Part shown: in pieces, positions 1 to 9,311 of the stretch
Layout of the letters: each line of letters starts with the position of its first letter
Position numbering within the stretch: the stretch's first letter is position 1
The notes under the pieces: model-generated
The model's input: only the letters and a program-made list of their open reading frames with translations
Told to the model about the DNA's origin: nothing
Database searches by the model: none
Assembly (NCBI RefSeq): GCF_900187425.1
Contig: NZ_FYDJ01000003.1
Coordinates: forward strand, 86,890 to 150,889
Direction of reading: 5' to 3'
Source: Pseudomonas sp. Irchel s3h14
Lineage (GTDB): Bacteria; Pseudomonadota; Gammaproteobacteria; Pseudomonadales; Pseudomonadaceae
DNA: 64,000 nt
Program-made: the position numbers and the translations under genes

Positions 1-1040
1 GACAGATCGCTGTCGAACAGGAAGTCGCCTTGCGGGATTGCGCGCCCGGCTTTCTTGCCGAGCAGATCGATCAGGCGATACGGCGGCAGCCCCTGGCCCG
101 GACTGGCCACGCGCAGCATGTTCTGTTCGAACACTTCACCGGGCTCGATGGCTCGGGCGGCGATCACGCTCTTGCCGAGGTTCTCGCGGTTGAGCAATTC
201 TCCCTGGCTGGCGTGGCGGCCCGGGCCGGTCCATGGCAAGGCCTTCTCGACCTGTCGAATGCCTTCGACCAGTTGACGGAACTCCTCCGGCTCCAGGCTG
301 GCCAGGTGGTCCGGCCCTTCCATGCCGCGGTCGAGGGTAATGTGACGCTCGATCAACTTGGCGCCCAATGCCACAGCGGCAATGCTGATCGCAGTGCCAC
401 GCTCATGACCGGAGTAACCGATCAGGCCGTGCAGCTCGCGCAAACGCGCCAGGTAACCGAGCTGAATATCGGTTTCCGGCGCCGGGTAAGTGCTGTTGCA
501 ATGCAGCAAGGCGAATGGCACGCCCAAACCATTCAACTGCTCGATGGCGCGGACGATTTCATGCTCCAGCGACATGCCCGTCGACAGAATCAACGGCTTG
601 CCCAGCTTCGCAGCCTTGGCAATCAGGTACGGGTTGCACAGGTCGGCCGAGGCGATTTTCAGCGCCGGCACGTCAAAATCGGCGAGGACTTCGACGCTCG
701 GTTCATCCCACGGCGTGCAGATGTAGCTGATGCCTTTTTGCGCGCAGTACTGACGGATTTGCAGGTGCTCATCGACCGTCAATTCGACCTTGTCAAGCAG
801 GTCCTGGATGTACTCGACACCCAAATCCTCGGCCCGCGAACCATCGGCCTTGCGGCGATAGAGGGCTTCACGGTTGCGCAGCTGGAACTTCACGCAATCG
901 GCCCCGGCCATGATCGACGCATCGACCAGTTTTTTTGCCAGTTCTACCGAACCGTTGTGGTTGTTACCCACTTCGGCGATGACGAAGGTGTGGTCGCCAC
1001 CGATGACAACGCCATCGATGCTGAAAAATTGCTCATTCAT
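1..1040 (-). CDS. neuB: NeuB-family nonulosonate (sialic acid-like) synthase, 3' end cut by window edge
   Basis: Enzymes of this family condense phosphoenolpyruvate with a hexose-type sugar to make a nine-carbon sialic, legionaminic or pseudaminic-type acid in the cytoplasm. Translating the minus strand from ATG at 1040 gives an open frame to base 1. The N-terminus contains FVIAEVGNNHNG and DCVKFQ, typical of the TIM-barrel NeuB domain; then come LLHCNSTYPAP and IGYSGHERG, and near the edge LLGKKAGRAIP, the start of the C-terminal SAF (antifreeze-like) domain. About 346 codons are visible, so only the last few residues should be missing. Its ATG overlaps the stop of the upstream kinase gene (ATGA), so the two are probably translationally coupled. 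The exact sugar substrate cannot be read from sequence; no NeuA-type CMP transferase or NeuC is visible here. Confidence 0.85.
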   Translation of the reverse strand, partial: MNEQFFSIDGVVIGGDHTFVIAEVGNNHNGSVELAKKLVDASIMAGADCVKFQLRNREALYRRKADGSRAEDLGVEYIQDLLDKVELTVDEHLQIRQYCAQKGISYICTPWDEPSVEVLADFDVPALKIASADLCNPYLIAKAAKLGKPLILSTGMSLEHEIVRAIEQLNGLGVPFALLHCNSTYPAPETDIQLGYLARLRELHGLIGYSGHERGTAISIAAVALGAKLIERHITLDRGMEGPDHLASLEPEEFRQLVEGIRQVEKALPWTGPGRHASQGELLNRENLGKSVIAARAIEPGEVFEQNMLRVASPGQGLPPYRLIDLLGKKAGRAIPQGDFLFDSDL

Positions 1041-2404
1041 TGAATTTTGGTCCGCCAGGAAGTGACACCGTTGGATTCGAAACGGAAATCAGTGGTTCGG
1101 CAGCCAAGCTCGCGGACCTTTGCGGTCACGGCCTGGCGATGCTGGGGCTGCACGAAAAACAGGAAGAAGCCCCCGCCTCCGGCGCCAAGTAATTTGCCGC
1201 CAAGCGCGCCTGCGGCCAGCGCGCTGTCGTAAATCTGGTCGAGCACGCCATCGCTGACGGCGCGGGAAAACTGTCGTTTGAGCATCCAGCCCTGATGCAG
1301 GCAACGGCCGAAATCATGCAGCTCGCCGCGAATCAGGTGGTGGTGCATGTGGCGGCACAGCGCCACGCTTTCGGTGATGAGCAGGCCCTGGGCATTTTTG
1401 CTTTCCATTTCTTCGCGCTGCTGCTCATGCAGCTTGCCGGAGTCATGGGAGATACGTGTGTCACAGAGCACCAGACACTCTTCAAGCTCGTTGCAGATCG
1501 AATCTTCCAGTCGAATCGGGTGCACCAGATTTCGACCTTCCTTGAACTCGATCAGGTTGAAACCACCGAAGGCCGATGCGTACTGATCCTGCCAGCCACC
1601 CGCGATGCCGAAGCACAACCGCTCGGACTGAAATGCCAGTTCGGCCACTTCGTAGGTGCTCCAGCGATCGCGGCGCAACTCGTTGAATGCAGCGATGACC
1701 GCCGTTGTAACGGCCGACGAGCCACCCAGGCCGGAACCCACGGGAAAGTCGGAACGGATATAAAGATCCAGTCCGTAATTGGGCTGGATCACCGAGACGA
1801 TGGTCGCCAGCAAACCTTTGTCGCCATGGGCCAGCAAGTCCGAGAGGGAAGCGTAATGCTCTTCGGTGCCGAGGTCTTCGGAAAAAATCTGGATGACGCT
1901 GTCGGTACGCGGAATCAGCGTGGCATGGGAATACAGGCCGACCGTGCAACTGAGCACCGCGGCCGGGTTTTCCACGAAGTAATACGTGAGGTCGGAGCCG
2001 CCGCCGCTGAAACTCATGCGCACCGGTGCCCGAGCTCGTGCCAATACCGGCACTTCCTGATTGGCCGCCAGCCGCGCAGGCGTGACCACGTCGACCAGAA
2101 AGCCATCGACATCGACCACCGGGATCGCGTTGTAGCTCAGATCGAAGATCTTGAGCATTTCCTCGCGCGCCGCGCCGAGCTTCACCGAGCGGTAGTTGGT
2201 GTTCATGCACTCAGTGACCGGCACGGTCGTCGCGCCGCCTTGCAGCAGGTAGCGGCGCAAATCACCGTTGGTCAATACGCCGGCCAGACGCCGTTCATCA
2301 TCCACCACAAAAACGATTTGCAGGGCGCCCGACTCAATGCATTCAACGGCATCGAGAATGGTCTGATGGGTATAAATCGTCTGGCTTCTTACCAACTGAT
2401 TCAT
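1037..2404 (-). CDS. CBS-domain pair fused to GHMP-family sugar kinase (HddA-like)
   Basis: A 455-residue protein with two parts. Residues 1 to about 115 form a tandem CBS pair (VFVVDDERRLAGVLTNGDLRR, then a second repeat ending in IPVVDVDGFLVDVV). From about 125 onward is a GHMP kinase with motif 1 APVRMSFSGGGSDLTYY, the ATP loop PVGSGLGGSSAV and the C-terminal glycine motif KLLGAGGGGFF. The kinase half most resembles D-glycero-D-manno-heptose-7-phosphate kinases, which phosphorylate the anomeric position before nucleotidyl transfer. CBS pairs usually bind adenine nucleotides; in legionaminic acid pathways a CBS pair is instead fused to the nucleotidyltransferase. It overlaps both neighbours by four bases, indicating one operon. 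Substrate is inferred only as a heptose or related sugar phosphate. Confidence 0.8.
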   Translation of the reverse strand: MNQLVRSQTIYTHQTILDAVECIESGALQIVFVVDDERRLAGVLTNGDLRRYLLQGGATTVPVTECMNTNYRSVKLGAAREEMLKIFDLSYNAIPVVDVDGFLVDVVTPARLAANQEVPVLARARAPVRMSFSGGGSDLTYYFVENPAAVLSCTVGLYSHATLIPRTDSVIQIFSEDLGTEEHYASLSDLLAHGDKGLLATIVSVIQPNYGLDLYIRSDFPVGSGLGGSSAVTTAVIAAFNELRRDRWSTYEVAELAFQSERLCFGIAGGWQDQYASAFGGFNLIEFKEGRNLVHPIRLEDSICNELEECLVLCDTRISHDSGKLHEQQREEMESKNAQGLLITESVALCRHMHHHLIRGELHDFGRCLHQGWMLKRQFSRAVSDGVLDQIYDSALAAGALGGKLLGAGGGGFFLFFVQPQHRQAVTAKVRELGCRTTDFRFESNGVTSWRTKIQ

Positions 2405-3096
2405 GCGCTCGCGACCTCTTGAAAGCCCGACTTGAATGCACTCAGCGAGTCCGGCGTTCCAATATCAATGAAGGGTCCCGAGTATTCGCCGACCTTCAGC
2501 GATTGACGGGCAATCAGTTGCGGCAAAATTTCCTGTTCCATCGAACAGGCCTGCAGCGCACACCCGTCCAGCGAATCGACGGCAAAGCCGTAGACGCCCG
2601 CATTCACCAGGCCAGGCCCGCAAACGCCCTTCTCGTTCAGCGCCAGCAACTGCAAGCTGTCCGAGCAGCTCAGGCTGCCGTAACGCGAGCGGTCTTCGAC
2701 TTTGACGCCAACCAGTACATCCTCTGTCGCATTCATCGCCAGGTGATAGGCCGAGTGATCAAGCCAGGTATCGGCGTTGAGCACCAGATAACGGCCACCC
2801 GGCGGCACTTCGCGCAACGCCTGCAATACAGCGCCACCCGTGCCCATCGGTTGCTCTTCGACCACCAGCGCCAGGGCCAGACCGGAGTCGGCCGACAGCG
2901 TCGGCAACAGCTCGGCCAACTGATCGGCACGGTAATGCGCGCACAGCACCGCGTCGCTGATACCGGCCTGCTTGAGTTGCGCCAGCACCAGTGCGAGGAA
3001 TGGCCGGCCATGGATGTCGACCACGGCTTTTTGCGAGCCCTGGAGCACGGCGCTCAAACGAGTGCCAAAACCACCGCAAAGGATGTAGGCGCGCAT
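2401..3096 (-). CDS. Sugar-1-phosphate nucleotidyltransferase (HddC-like)
   Basis: 231 residues, a single NTP-transferase domain. The N-terminal signature LCGGFGTRL with a downstream lysine (QKAVVDIHGRP) binds the nucleotide and sugar phosphate; EEQPMGTGGAV and NADTW match the conserved sugar-binding and metal Asp regions. Length and motifs fit D-glycero-alpha-D-manno-heptose-1-phosphate guanylyltransferases or hexose-1-phosphate transferases of surface-glycan operons. It sits directly behind the DegT-type dehydratase gene (stop and start share one base) and overlaps the CBS-GHMP kinase start by four bases. The kinase plus this enzyme could make an activated sugar in two steps. NTP and sugar specificity are not determinable from the sequence. 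Confidence 0.8.
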   Translation of the reverse strand: MRAYILCGGFGTRLSAVLQGSQKAVVDIHGRPFLALVLAQLKQAGISDAVLCAHYRADQLAELLPTLSADSGLALALVVEEQPMGTGGAVLQALREVPPGGRYLVLNADTWLDHSAYHLAMNATEDVLVGVKVEDRSRYGSLSCSDSLQLLALNEKGVCGPGLVNAGVYGFAVDSLDGCALQACSMEQEILPQLIARQSLKVGEYSGPFIDIGTPDSLSAFKSGFQEVASA

Positions 3097-4418
3097 CAGC
3101 GTGCCAATCCGAAAAACTGCTCCAGGCAGCGTGCGACATGGCCAAGGTGTTCTTCACCGAGGCCCGGCCACACACCGATCCAGAACGTATCGTGCATGAT
3201 TTTGTCGGTGACGGTCAGCTCGCCGCTGACGCGGAAATTGCGACCGAGCATGTACGGCTGACGCACCAGATTGCCGGCGAACAGTAGACGTGTGCCGATG
3301 CCCTGGCTGTCGAGAAACTGCAGCAATTCAACGCGCTTGATACCGCAGCCGTCGCGCAGGGTCACCGGAAAACCGAACCACGAAGGGTCGCTGTTGGCGG
3401 TGGCCTGCGGCAGGATCAAGTAGTCGGCGCAATTCGCCAGACGCTCGCTGAGCCAGCGGAAATTGCGTTTGCGCGCCTCGGTGAAGTCCTCCAGCCGATC
3501 CATCTGCGCCAGGGCACAGGCGGCCTGCATGTCGGTGATTTTCAGGTTATAGCCGAGGTGCGAATAGGTGTACTTGTGGTCGTAACCTTCCGGCAACTGC
3601 CCCATCTGCTTGCAGAATCGCTGCTTGCAGGTGTTGTCCTGGCCGGGCGCGCAATAGCAGTCGCGACCCCAGTCACGGAACGATTCCATGATGCGGCTGA
3701 GCAACGGGCTGTTGGTGAAGACCGCGCCGCCCTCGCCCATGGTGATGTGGTGCGCCGGGTAAAAACTCAGGGTGCCGATGTCGCCGAAAGTGCCGACCAG
3801 TTGACCGTCGTAGGTCGAACCGAGGGCATCGCAGCAGTCCTCGATCAGCCACAGTTTGTACTTGTCGCACAGCGCCCGGATGACCTTCAGGTCATAAGGA
3901 TTGCCCAAGGTGTGCGCGAGCATGATCGCCTTGGTTTTCGGGCCGATGGCGGCTTCGATCTTGCTCGGGTCGATGTTGTAGTGCGGCAGTTCGATATCGA
4001 CGAACACCGGCACCGCACCGAACTGAAGAATCGGGTTAACGGTGGTCGGGAAACCCGCCGCGACGCCGATCACTTCGTCGCCGGGCTTGATCGCGCGATC
4101 GCCCAGTCGGGGCGAAGTCAGCGCGGAAAACGCGATCAGATTGGCCGACGAACCCGAGTTGGTGGTCAGCACGCAGCGTCGGCCCAGGTATTTGGCCAGG
4201 CGTTTTTCGAAAGCATCGTTGAAGCGTCCGGTGGTCAACCAGCCATCCAGCACCGCTTCGGTCATCGTCTGCAGTTCGCCTGCACCGATCACCTTGCCCG
4301 CGGGCGGCACAGGGCTCTGGCCGGCGACGAAGACTTTGGGGGCCAGTTCCAGCTGCGCATAACGCCCAACCAACTCGACAATTTGTTGGCGCAACTGATC
4401 CGCAGTACTTTCACTCAT
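3096..4418 (-). CDS. rfbH: CDP-6-deoxy-4-keto-D-glucose 3-dehydrase (RfbH, E1)
   Basis: A 440-residue DegT/DnrJ/EryC1-fold enzyme that uses PMP and a [2Fe-2S] cluster to remove the C3 hydroxyl of CDP-4-keto-6-deoxyglucose. The diagnostic feature is SFYPAHHITMGEGG, where histidine (about H223) stands in place of the PLP-binding lysine of aminotransferases. The four cluster cysteines are present: C196 in IEDCCDALG, and C254, C256 and C264 in DCYCAPGQDNTC. It follows rfbF and rfbG in the order expected for the pathway and overlaps rfbG by eight bases. The usual NADH-dependent reductase partner (E3/RfbI) is not in the window; it may lie beyond base 1 or a general ferredoxin reductase may serve. 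Confidence 0.93.
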   Translation of the reverse strand: MSESTADQLRQQIVELVGRYAQLELAPKVFVAGQSPVPPAGKVIGAGELQTMTEAVLDGWLTTGRFNDAFEKRLAKYLGRRCVLTTNSGSSANLIAFSALTSPRLGDRAIKPGDEVIGVAAGFPTTVNPILQFGAVPVFVDIELPHYNIDPSKIEAAIGPKTKAIMLAHTLGNPYDLKVIRALCDKYKLWLIEDCCDALGSTYDGQLVGTFGDIGTLSFYPAHHITMGEGGAVFTNSPLLSRIMESFRDWGRDCYCAPGQDNTCKQRFCKQMGQLPEGYDHKYTYSHLGYNLKITDMQAACALAQMDRLEDFTEARKRNFRWLSERLANCADYLILPQATANSDPSWFGFPVTLRDGCGIKRVELLQFLDSQGIGTRLLFAGNLVRQPYMLGRNFRVSGELTVTDKIMHDTFWIGVWPGLGEEHLGHVARCLEQFFGLAR

Positions 4419-5484
4419 GGGTATCGCCTTGGTAGTCCGCTATCTGCTTGCGGGTAAAGGTGTGCATGTCTTCGCCGCGTTGCCAGGCGAGGTTCCAGGC
4501 CAGCGTGCGTTCGAGGGTGTCGGCTAACGACCAGCGTGGCGTCCAGCCCAGTTCCAGGCGTGCCTTGCTTGAATCGAGCGCCAACAACCCGGCTTCATGG
4601 GGTTGCACCTGGGTATCGACCGACCAGCGCACCGCAGTCGGCCACCGCTCGGCCAGTTGGCCGACAATGGTTTCGACGGTGGCGACGCTGCTGTTGTCGG
4701 GGCCGAAGTTCCAGGCGCTGGCATATTTCTCGCCGTCCTCATACAACGCGCGGGCCAGCATCAGGTAGCCCATCAGCGGCTCGAGAGCGTGCTGCCACGG
4801 GCGCGTTGCGTGGGGATAACGCAGGACCACTTCTTGATTGTTTTGCCAGGAACGGAAAACGTCCGGGATCAATCGCTCTGGCGACCAGTCGCCGCCGCCG
4901 ATCACGTTGCCCGCCCGCGCAGTGGCCAGTGCAGCACCGCACGCTTGCAAAAAAGAGTTGCGGTAAGACGCACACAGCAATTCAACGCAAGCCTTGCTGT
5001 TGCTGTACGGATCGAAGCCGCCGAGGGCGTCGTACTCGCGATAGGGCAAAACCCATTCGCGGTTTTCGTAGCATTTGTCGGTCGTGACCACCACCACCGC
5101 GCGAACGCTCGGGCAATGGCGCACGGCTTCCAGCACATTGACGGTGCCCATGACGTTGATGGCATAGGTTTCGACAGGTGTGCGATACGCCTCGCGCACC
5201 AGCGGTTGCGCCGCCAGGTGGAAGACCACGTCTGGCTGAAAGGCCTGCAGCGCCTGAGCGACCGCCGCCTCATCGCGAACATCCGCCATGTCACCGGCAA
5301 CCAGACGGTCCAGACCGGCCACCGTCCACAGCGCCGGCATGGTCGCGGCGGGCAAGGCAAAGCCGCGCACATCTGCGCCCAGTTGCTGCAACCACAACGC
5401 CAGCCAGCCGCCCTTGAAGCCGGTATGGCCGGTCAGGAAAACTTTTTTACCTGCCCAGAATCCGTTCACTGCCAGAGCTTCCAT
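4411..5484 (-). CDS. rfbG: CDP-glucose 4,6-dehydratase
   Basis: A 357-residue short-chain dehydrogenase/reductase of the extended type that converts CDP-D-glucose to CDP-4-keto-6-deoxy-D-glucose with bound NAD. The Rossmann motif GHTGFKG lies at residues 19-25, the family form of GxxGxxG. The catalytic region has VTTDKCYEN and the YxxxK motif in DPYSNSK. Length matches the family. Start ATG 5484 overlaps the end of rfbF by 19 bases and its own end overlaps rfbH by eight, so rfbF-rfbG-rfbH is a coupled operon providing CDP-4-keto-3,6-dideoxyglucose for a surface or flagellar glycan. Confidence 0.93.
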   Translation of the reverse strand: MEALAVNGFWAGKKVFLTGHTGFKGGWLALWLQQLGADVRGFALPAATMPALWTVAGLDRLVAGDMADVRDEAAVAQALQAFQPDVVFHLAAQPLVREAYRTPVETYAINVMGTVNVLEAVRHCPSVRAVVVVTTDKCYENREWVLPYREYDALGGFDPYSNSKACVELLCASYRNSFLQACGAALATARAGNVIGGGDWSPERLIPDVFRSWQNNQEVVLRYPHATRPWQHALEPLMGYLMLARALYEDGEKYASAWNFGPDNSSVATVETIVGQLAERWPTAVRWSVDTQVQPHEAGLLALDSSKARLELGWTPRWSLADTLERTLAWNLAWQRGEDMHTFTRKQIADYQGDTHE

Positions 5485-6236
5485 TCGGCGTTGCCGCTGC
5501 TCCAGCGCTCTTCAAGGAAGACGCGGTCACGCAACGTATCCATCGGTTGCCAGAAGCCACGGTGCAGATGGCTCATGAGTTGCCCCTGGCGTGCCAGGTT
5601 GCGCATCGGTTCGTATTCCCAGGTCGTCGAATCATCTTCAATGCCATCGAGCACGCTCGGCTCCAGCACGAAGAATCCGCCGTTGATCCAGCCGCCATCA
5701 CCCTGGGGTTTTTCCTGAAAGCCTCTGACGCAAGCACCTTCCAGCTCCATCGCGCCGAAGCGTCCCGGTGGCTGCACGGCCGTGACCGTGGCCTGCTTGC
5801 CGTGTTGACGGTGGAATTCGATCAGTTCGGGAATGTTGACGTTCGACACGCCATCGCCGTAGGTGAAACAGAAGGTTTCGTCGCCCAGGTAGTCGCGCAC
5901 GCGCTTCAGGCGCCCGCCCGTGCCGGTGGTCTCGCCGGTATCAACCAGCGTGACGCGCCATGGCTCGGCCTTGCCCTGATGGATTTGCATGCGGTTTTCG
6001 GCCATGTCGAACGTCACGTCCGACATGTGCAGGAAGTAGTTGGCGAAGTATTCCTTGATGATGTAGCCCTTGTAGCCCAGGCAGACCACAAAGTCGTTGA
6101 TGCCGTAGTGAGAGTAGATCTTCATGATGTGCCAGATGATTGGCTTGCCACCAATTTCGATCATCGGCTTGGGCTTGAGATGCGATTCCTCACTGATGCG
6201 AGTTCCCAATCCCCCTGCCAGAATTACTGCCTTCAT
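5466..6236 (-). CDS. rfbF: Glucose-1-phosphate cytidylyltransferase
   Basis: 256 residues; makes CDP-glucose from CTP and glucose-1-phosphate, the entry step of the 3,6-dideoxyhexose pathway. The N-terminus [18 protein letters not shown] followed by [13 protein letters not shown] is the nucleotide-binding signature, and the family-specific [17 protein letters not shown] follows. Start ATG 6236 has a purine-rich GAGAGAAG upstream. It is the first gene of the sugar-nucleotide operon; the terminator of the preceding glycosyltransferase lies between them, so it probably has its own promoter in 6237-6418. The order rfbFGH is as in O-antigen clusters of enterics, here placed beside flagellar genes. 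Confidence 0.93.
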   Translation of the reverse strand: MKAVILAGGLGTRISEESHLKPKPMIEIGGKPIIWHIMKIYSHYGINDFVVCLGYKGYIIKEYFANYFLHMSDVTFDMAENRMQIHQGKAEPWRVTLVDTGETTGTGGRLKRVRDYLGDETFCFTYGDGVSNVNIPELIEFHRQHGKQATVTAVQPPGRFGAMELEGACVRGFQEKPQGDGGWINGGFFVLEPSVLDGIEDDSTTWEYEPMRNLARQGQLMSHLHRGFWQPMDTLRDRVFLEERWSSGNAEWKLWQ

Positions 6237-6418
6237 GTGCTTCTCTCAACTGTGGGCTACATCGACTTCATTGAAGCGCTGGCCGTTGGCAAGGAACGCC
6301 AATAATTCGGCGTCTGCGCGTTTAACTCGGGCGCAGACACCAGAAAGCAATATTGGTGCCATAGGAAAAAACCCCGGAAGAGCCCCGTTATGACGGGCCT
6401 CCGGCACCTGGAACACAT

Positions 6419-6450
6419 AAAAAAGGCCCACCGTGAGGTGAGCCTTTTTT
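6419..6450 (-). terminator. Intrinsic terminator after fgt2
   Basis: Inverted repeat with arms 6419-6432 and 6437-6450, loop GTGA, flanked by A-run and T-run. Read on the minus strand the only imperfect pair is a G-U wobble and the hairpin is followed by six U, so it works best for the minus-strand glycosyltransferase ending at 6482. It separates that gene from rfbF. Confidence 0.85.
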
Positions 6451-6481
6451 ATTGGCGCGGATGGCTGTCGAGCCTTGATCC

Positions 6482-9238
6482 TTAGGCTTTGGCCTGCTTG
6501 ATCAGGGCCGACCATTCAATGCCGGTCACCGGTCCGAGCTCGAAGCCAGAGCCGTTGGAGGCGAGGTTCTTGTTGTAGAACCGATCATGCGCCAGCGCCT
6601 CGGACCACTTCTCGCCCAGCGCCTGACGAGCCGCTGACGACTGCGCCAATACGCCTGACTGAATGACCTGCACATGCGGGGTCCACACCGTCAGATAACC
6701 GGCCTGACCGACGCGCAGGCACAGGTCGACATCACCGAACGCCTCGGCGAAGTGTTCGAGATCAACGCCGTCAGCCGCTTCGAACAACTGCTTGGAGATC
6801 ATCAGGCAGGCAAAGGACACCGCCGAGCAGTTCTGCTCCACCACCAGCCGGTTCATGTAGCCCGTGGCAGTCTTAGGCTGCCCCACGAACGGCGAACCGA
6901 CACCCTCGTTAAAACCGAGGATCAGGCCCGCCTGAGTGACAGATCCGTCACGGTCGATCAGCTTGGCGCCGACCACACCGACCTCTGGACGCTGAACCTG
7001 ATTGAGCAGGGTTTCGATCCAGTTGACGTTGACCACCTCGCCGTCAGCGGCCAGCGTCACCAGGTATTCACCCTTGGCCTGCTGACTGGCGACATTGATC
7101 AGCGTCCCGGTCGCCAGACCCGCTTCGGCACTGAACAGACGAACCCGGTTGGCTTGCTGGCCCTGGCCATCCAGCCAATGACCCAATTGCGCCGCGTAGG
7201 CCGAATCGTCAGCTACCAGTACTTCGTAGCGCTGGTAGCGGGTCCGTTGCAGCACACTGAGAATGCAGCGCTGCAACACCGCCAGATCACGGACGCCATG
7301 CAGGATGACCGACACCATAGGCCGTTCGATGAAGCGGTAATCGATCTTGTGCGTACCCGGCACCAGCGAACTGACGTCGGCCTGATATCCACGGGTGGCG
7401 AGATGGCGCAGCAAGGTCTTGCGCTCATCGGCATTGGTTTCCTCTTCCGGTGCCTGGCAGATCAGCAGCGGTTCGTCCAGATGCGCAAGACCGTGCAGCC
7501 CGTCCTGCTCGATCAGACGCAACAGCAAATCGAACTCAAGCGCCTTCTTGAATTCACGCGAGTAACCACCGGCCTGAACCATGACATCCCGGCGTACCAG
7601 CCAATGGCGTGCCATCAAGGCCGGGTTGTTTTGCAGCAGGTCAAGGTTGAAGCCCGGGCGGAAGACATCGGCCAGCGTTCCGTTCTTCTGACGCTGAAAC
7701 TCATCCATGGCCACCGCACGGCAGTGCGGCGCGGCGAGCAACTCCAGGCTCGCCTGGTACAGACCGCTCGGCGTCAGCTCGTCACCGGCTTCGACCAGCA
7801 CCATCCAGTCGCAATCAGTCTGGCTGACCATCTGATTGATTTTGTCGACGTAGTTGCTCTCGTTGACCTTGACGAAATGCAGGGTGTTTTGCAGCGTGGT
7901 TTCGGCCGGCAGGTCGCCGGTGGTGAACACGATAATCTTGAACGCTCGGCAGTAGCTGTTCATCACGCTGTCGAACGTCGCCTGCAGCTTGAAGATGTCG
8001 GCGTCCAGGTCCAGCAACAGGATGCCAAACGTCGGACCGCCAGCATGGCGGGCCAGATGCCGGGAGATGTCCTTTACCTGGCTCTCGCTCGGGTTGCGCG
8101 CCTCAAGCCAGTTCAGCAGCTGGCCGGAACGCGTGGCATCGAACAATTCGGCCTTGCTGTCCAGCGTCGCAGCACCAAGTCGCTCGCCCCATGCCAGGAC
8201 TTTTTGTGCCTGCGCCAGCTCCCCCTCGCCCTTCAGCGACCGAGCCAGTCGCTCCACCACTTCCTGGTTGAAGGCGTAGAGCTCAAAGGATTTGAGCAGT
8301 CGATCATGGAGCGGTTCTGCACTGGTATTGCGATGAATGCGCGACAGCTCTTTTTGTTTGAGCATCGCCGCCTCGAGTTCTTCCAGTTGCAGCCGACCGG
8401 TCGGCACTGCGTGCAACAAAAACTCGAGCGCCGTCAGCACCTCGAAAAAGACCTGGTTGTAGAACGGCAGTTCAATGTATTGCGTCGGTTCGAAACGACG
8501 AACCGGCTCGCCTGCCAGGGAATCCCAGGTCGACTCGAACAGCTTCTCGGTAATTTCGACAAACGTAATGCTTCGGCGCTCGTGCAACGCATACGGAACT
8601 GGCAGCAGGCGCACCTTGCCACCAGCCGTCAGCCCGTCGGAATAGCCATTTGCGTGCAAGTTCGGATTGAAATCCGAGGCCAGCGATGCATACCAGCGCT
8701 GAATGATTTGGGTGCGAGTAACGGCACTGGCCAGGGACGGGCAATCCCGGTTCAAAACCGCCACACGAGCGTCAGCCGAGTCGTCGCTGTAGTCTTCGCA
8801 GCCCTTACGGTCACGCAGGTAATAATCGACGCGATCGGCATGCGCTTCGTACGCAAGGCTGTAACCCTGGCAGGTGCCGTATTCGGCGTTGGACTCCAGG
8901 AAGGCGAGCGATTGATCAATCGCGGCAGACAGCAGGAAACTTTCGACTTCGGCCACAGCCATGTATGGCGTGGTGATCTGCCCGATCACCTGACGAACTC
9001 TGAAGCTGAAGTGTTCGGCACGTGGCGCGGGCACATGCAGATACTGCACACCGGCGAACGTTGCGACGATGTCGGCATCTGCCTCAAGCGATGAATCGAC
9101 GACCAGTACTTTGCAGGGCCAGGCGCTGTAGTAGTGCAAGGCACGGCGAACCGCACGAGGCTGGTTGTGAGTCAGCAGCACCAGGGTAAACCGCTCATTC
9201 AACGGAGCAGACGATCCATTCGGGAAATTGCTTTGCAT
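6482..9238 (-). CDS. fgt2: Large multidomain glycosyltransferase (flagellin glycosylation, Fgt2-like)
   Basis: 918 residues. The N-terminal third begins FTLVLLTHNQPRAVRRAL, the start of a GT-A nucleotide-sugar fold of the TIGR00180 type. A middle GT2-like segment starts near FGILLLDLDADIFKL (about 400). The C-terminal third is a clear GT2 domain with VSVILHGVRDLAVLQRCI and LVTLAADGEVVNVNWI. No membrane segments or signal peptide are visible, so it should act in the cytoplasm. In Pseudomonas two giant glycosyltransferases lie just downstream of flgL and transfer sugars to flagellin (fgt1/fgt2 of P. syringae); position, order and size agree. ATG 9238 is preceded by AGGA. Assignment to flagellin is from context, not from a substrate-specific motif. 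Confidence 0.75.
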   Translation of the reverse strand: MQSNFPNGSSAPLNERFTLVLLTHNQPRAVRRALHYYSAWPCKVLVVDSSLEADADIVATFAGVQYLHVPAPRAEHFSFRVRQVIGQITTPYMAVAEVESFLLSAAIDQSLAFLESNAEYGTCQGYSLAYEAHADRVDYYLRDRKGCEDYSDDSADARVAVLNRDCPSLASAVTRTQIIQRWYASLASDFNPNLHANGYSDGLTAGGKVRLLPVPYALHERRSITFVEITEKLFESTWDSLAGEPVRRFEPTQYIELPFYNQVFFEVLTALEFLLHAVPTGRLQLEELEAAMLKQKELSRIHRNTSAEPLHDRLLKSFELYAFNQEVVERLARSLKGEGELAQAQKVLAWGERLGAATLDSKAELFDATRSGQLLNWLEARNPSESQVKDISRHLARHAGGPTFGILLLDLDADIFKLQATFDSVMNSYCRAFKIIVFTTGDLPAETTLQNTLHFVKVNESNYVDKINQMVSQTDCDWMVLVEAGDELTPSGLYQASLELLAAPHCRAVAMDEFQRQKNGTLADVFRPGFNLDLLQNNPALMARHWLVRRDVMVQAGGYSREFKKALEFDLLLRLIEQDGLHGLAHLDEPLLICQAPEEETNADERKTLLRHLATRGYQADVSSLVPGTHKIDYRFIERPMVSVILHGVRDLAVLQRCILSVLQRTRYQRYEVLVADDSAYAAQLGHWLDGQGQQANRVRLFSAEAGLATGTLINVASQQAKGEYLVTLAADGEVVNVNWIETLLNQVQRPEVGVVGAKLIDRDGSVTQAGLILGFNEGVGSPFVGQPKTATGYMNRLVVEQNCSAVSFACLMISKQLFEAADGVDLEHFAEAFGDVDLCLRVGQAGYLTVWTPHVQVIQSGVLAQSSAARQALGEKWSEALAHDRFYNKNLASNGSGFELGPVTGIEWSALIKQAKA

Positions 9239-9311
9239 ATGAATTCCTATAACGAGCGGGTAGCCGGATCAGCGGCATTACGTTGTTCTGACGGTTCGAC
9301 GTTGAAACTCA

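Noticed and set aside
30..1043. 337-codon plus-strand frame at the left edge
   Set aside because: Antisense to the NeuB-family gene, which has a coherent translation through the window edge.
6674..9094. 806-codon open frame on the plus strand inside fgt2
   Set aside because: Antisense shadow of a G+C-rich gene; its translation has no recognisable motif and the minus-strand product has clear glycosyltransferase motifs.
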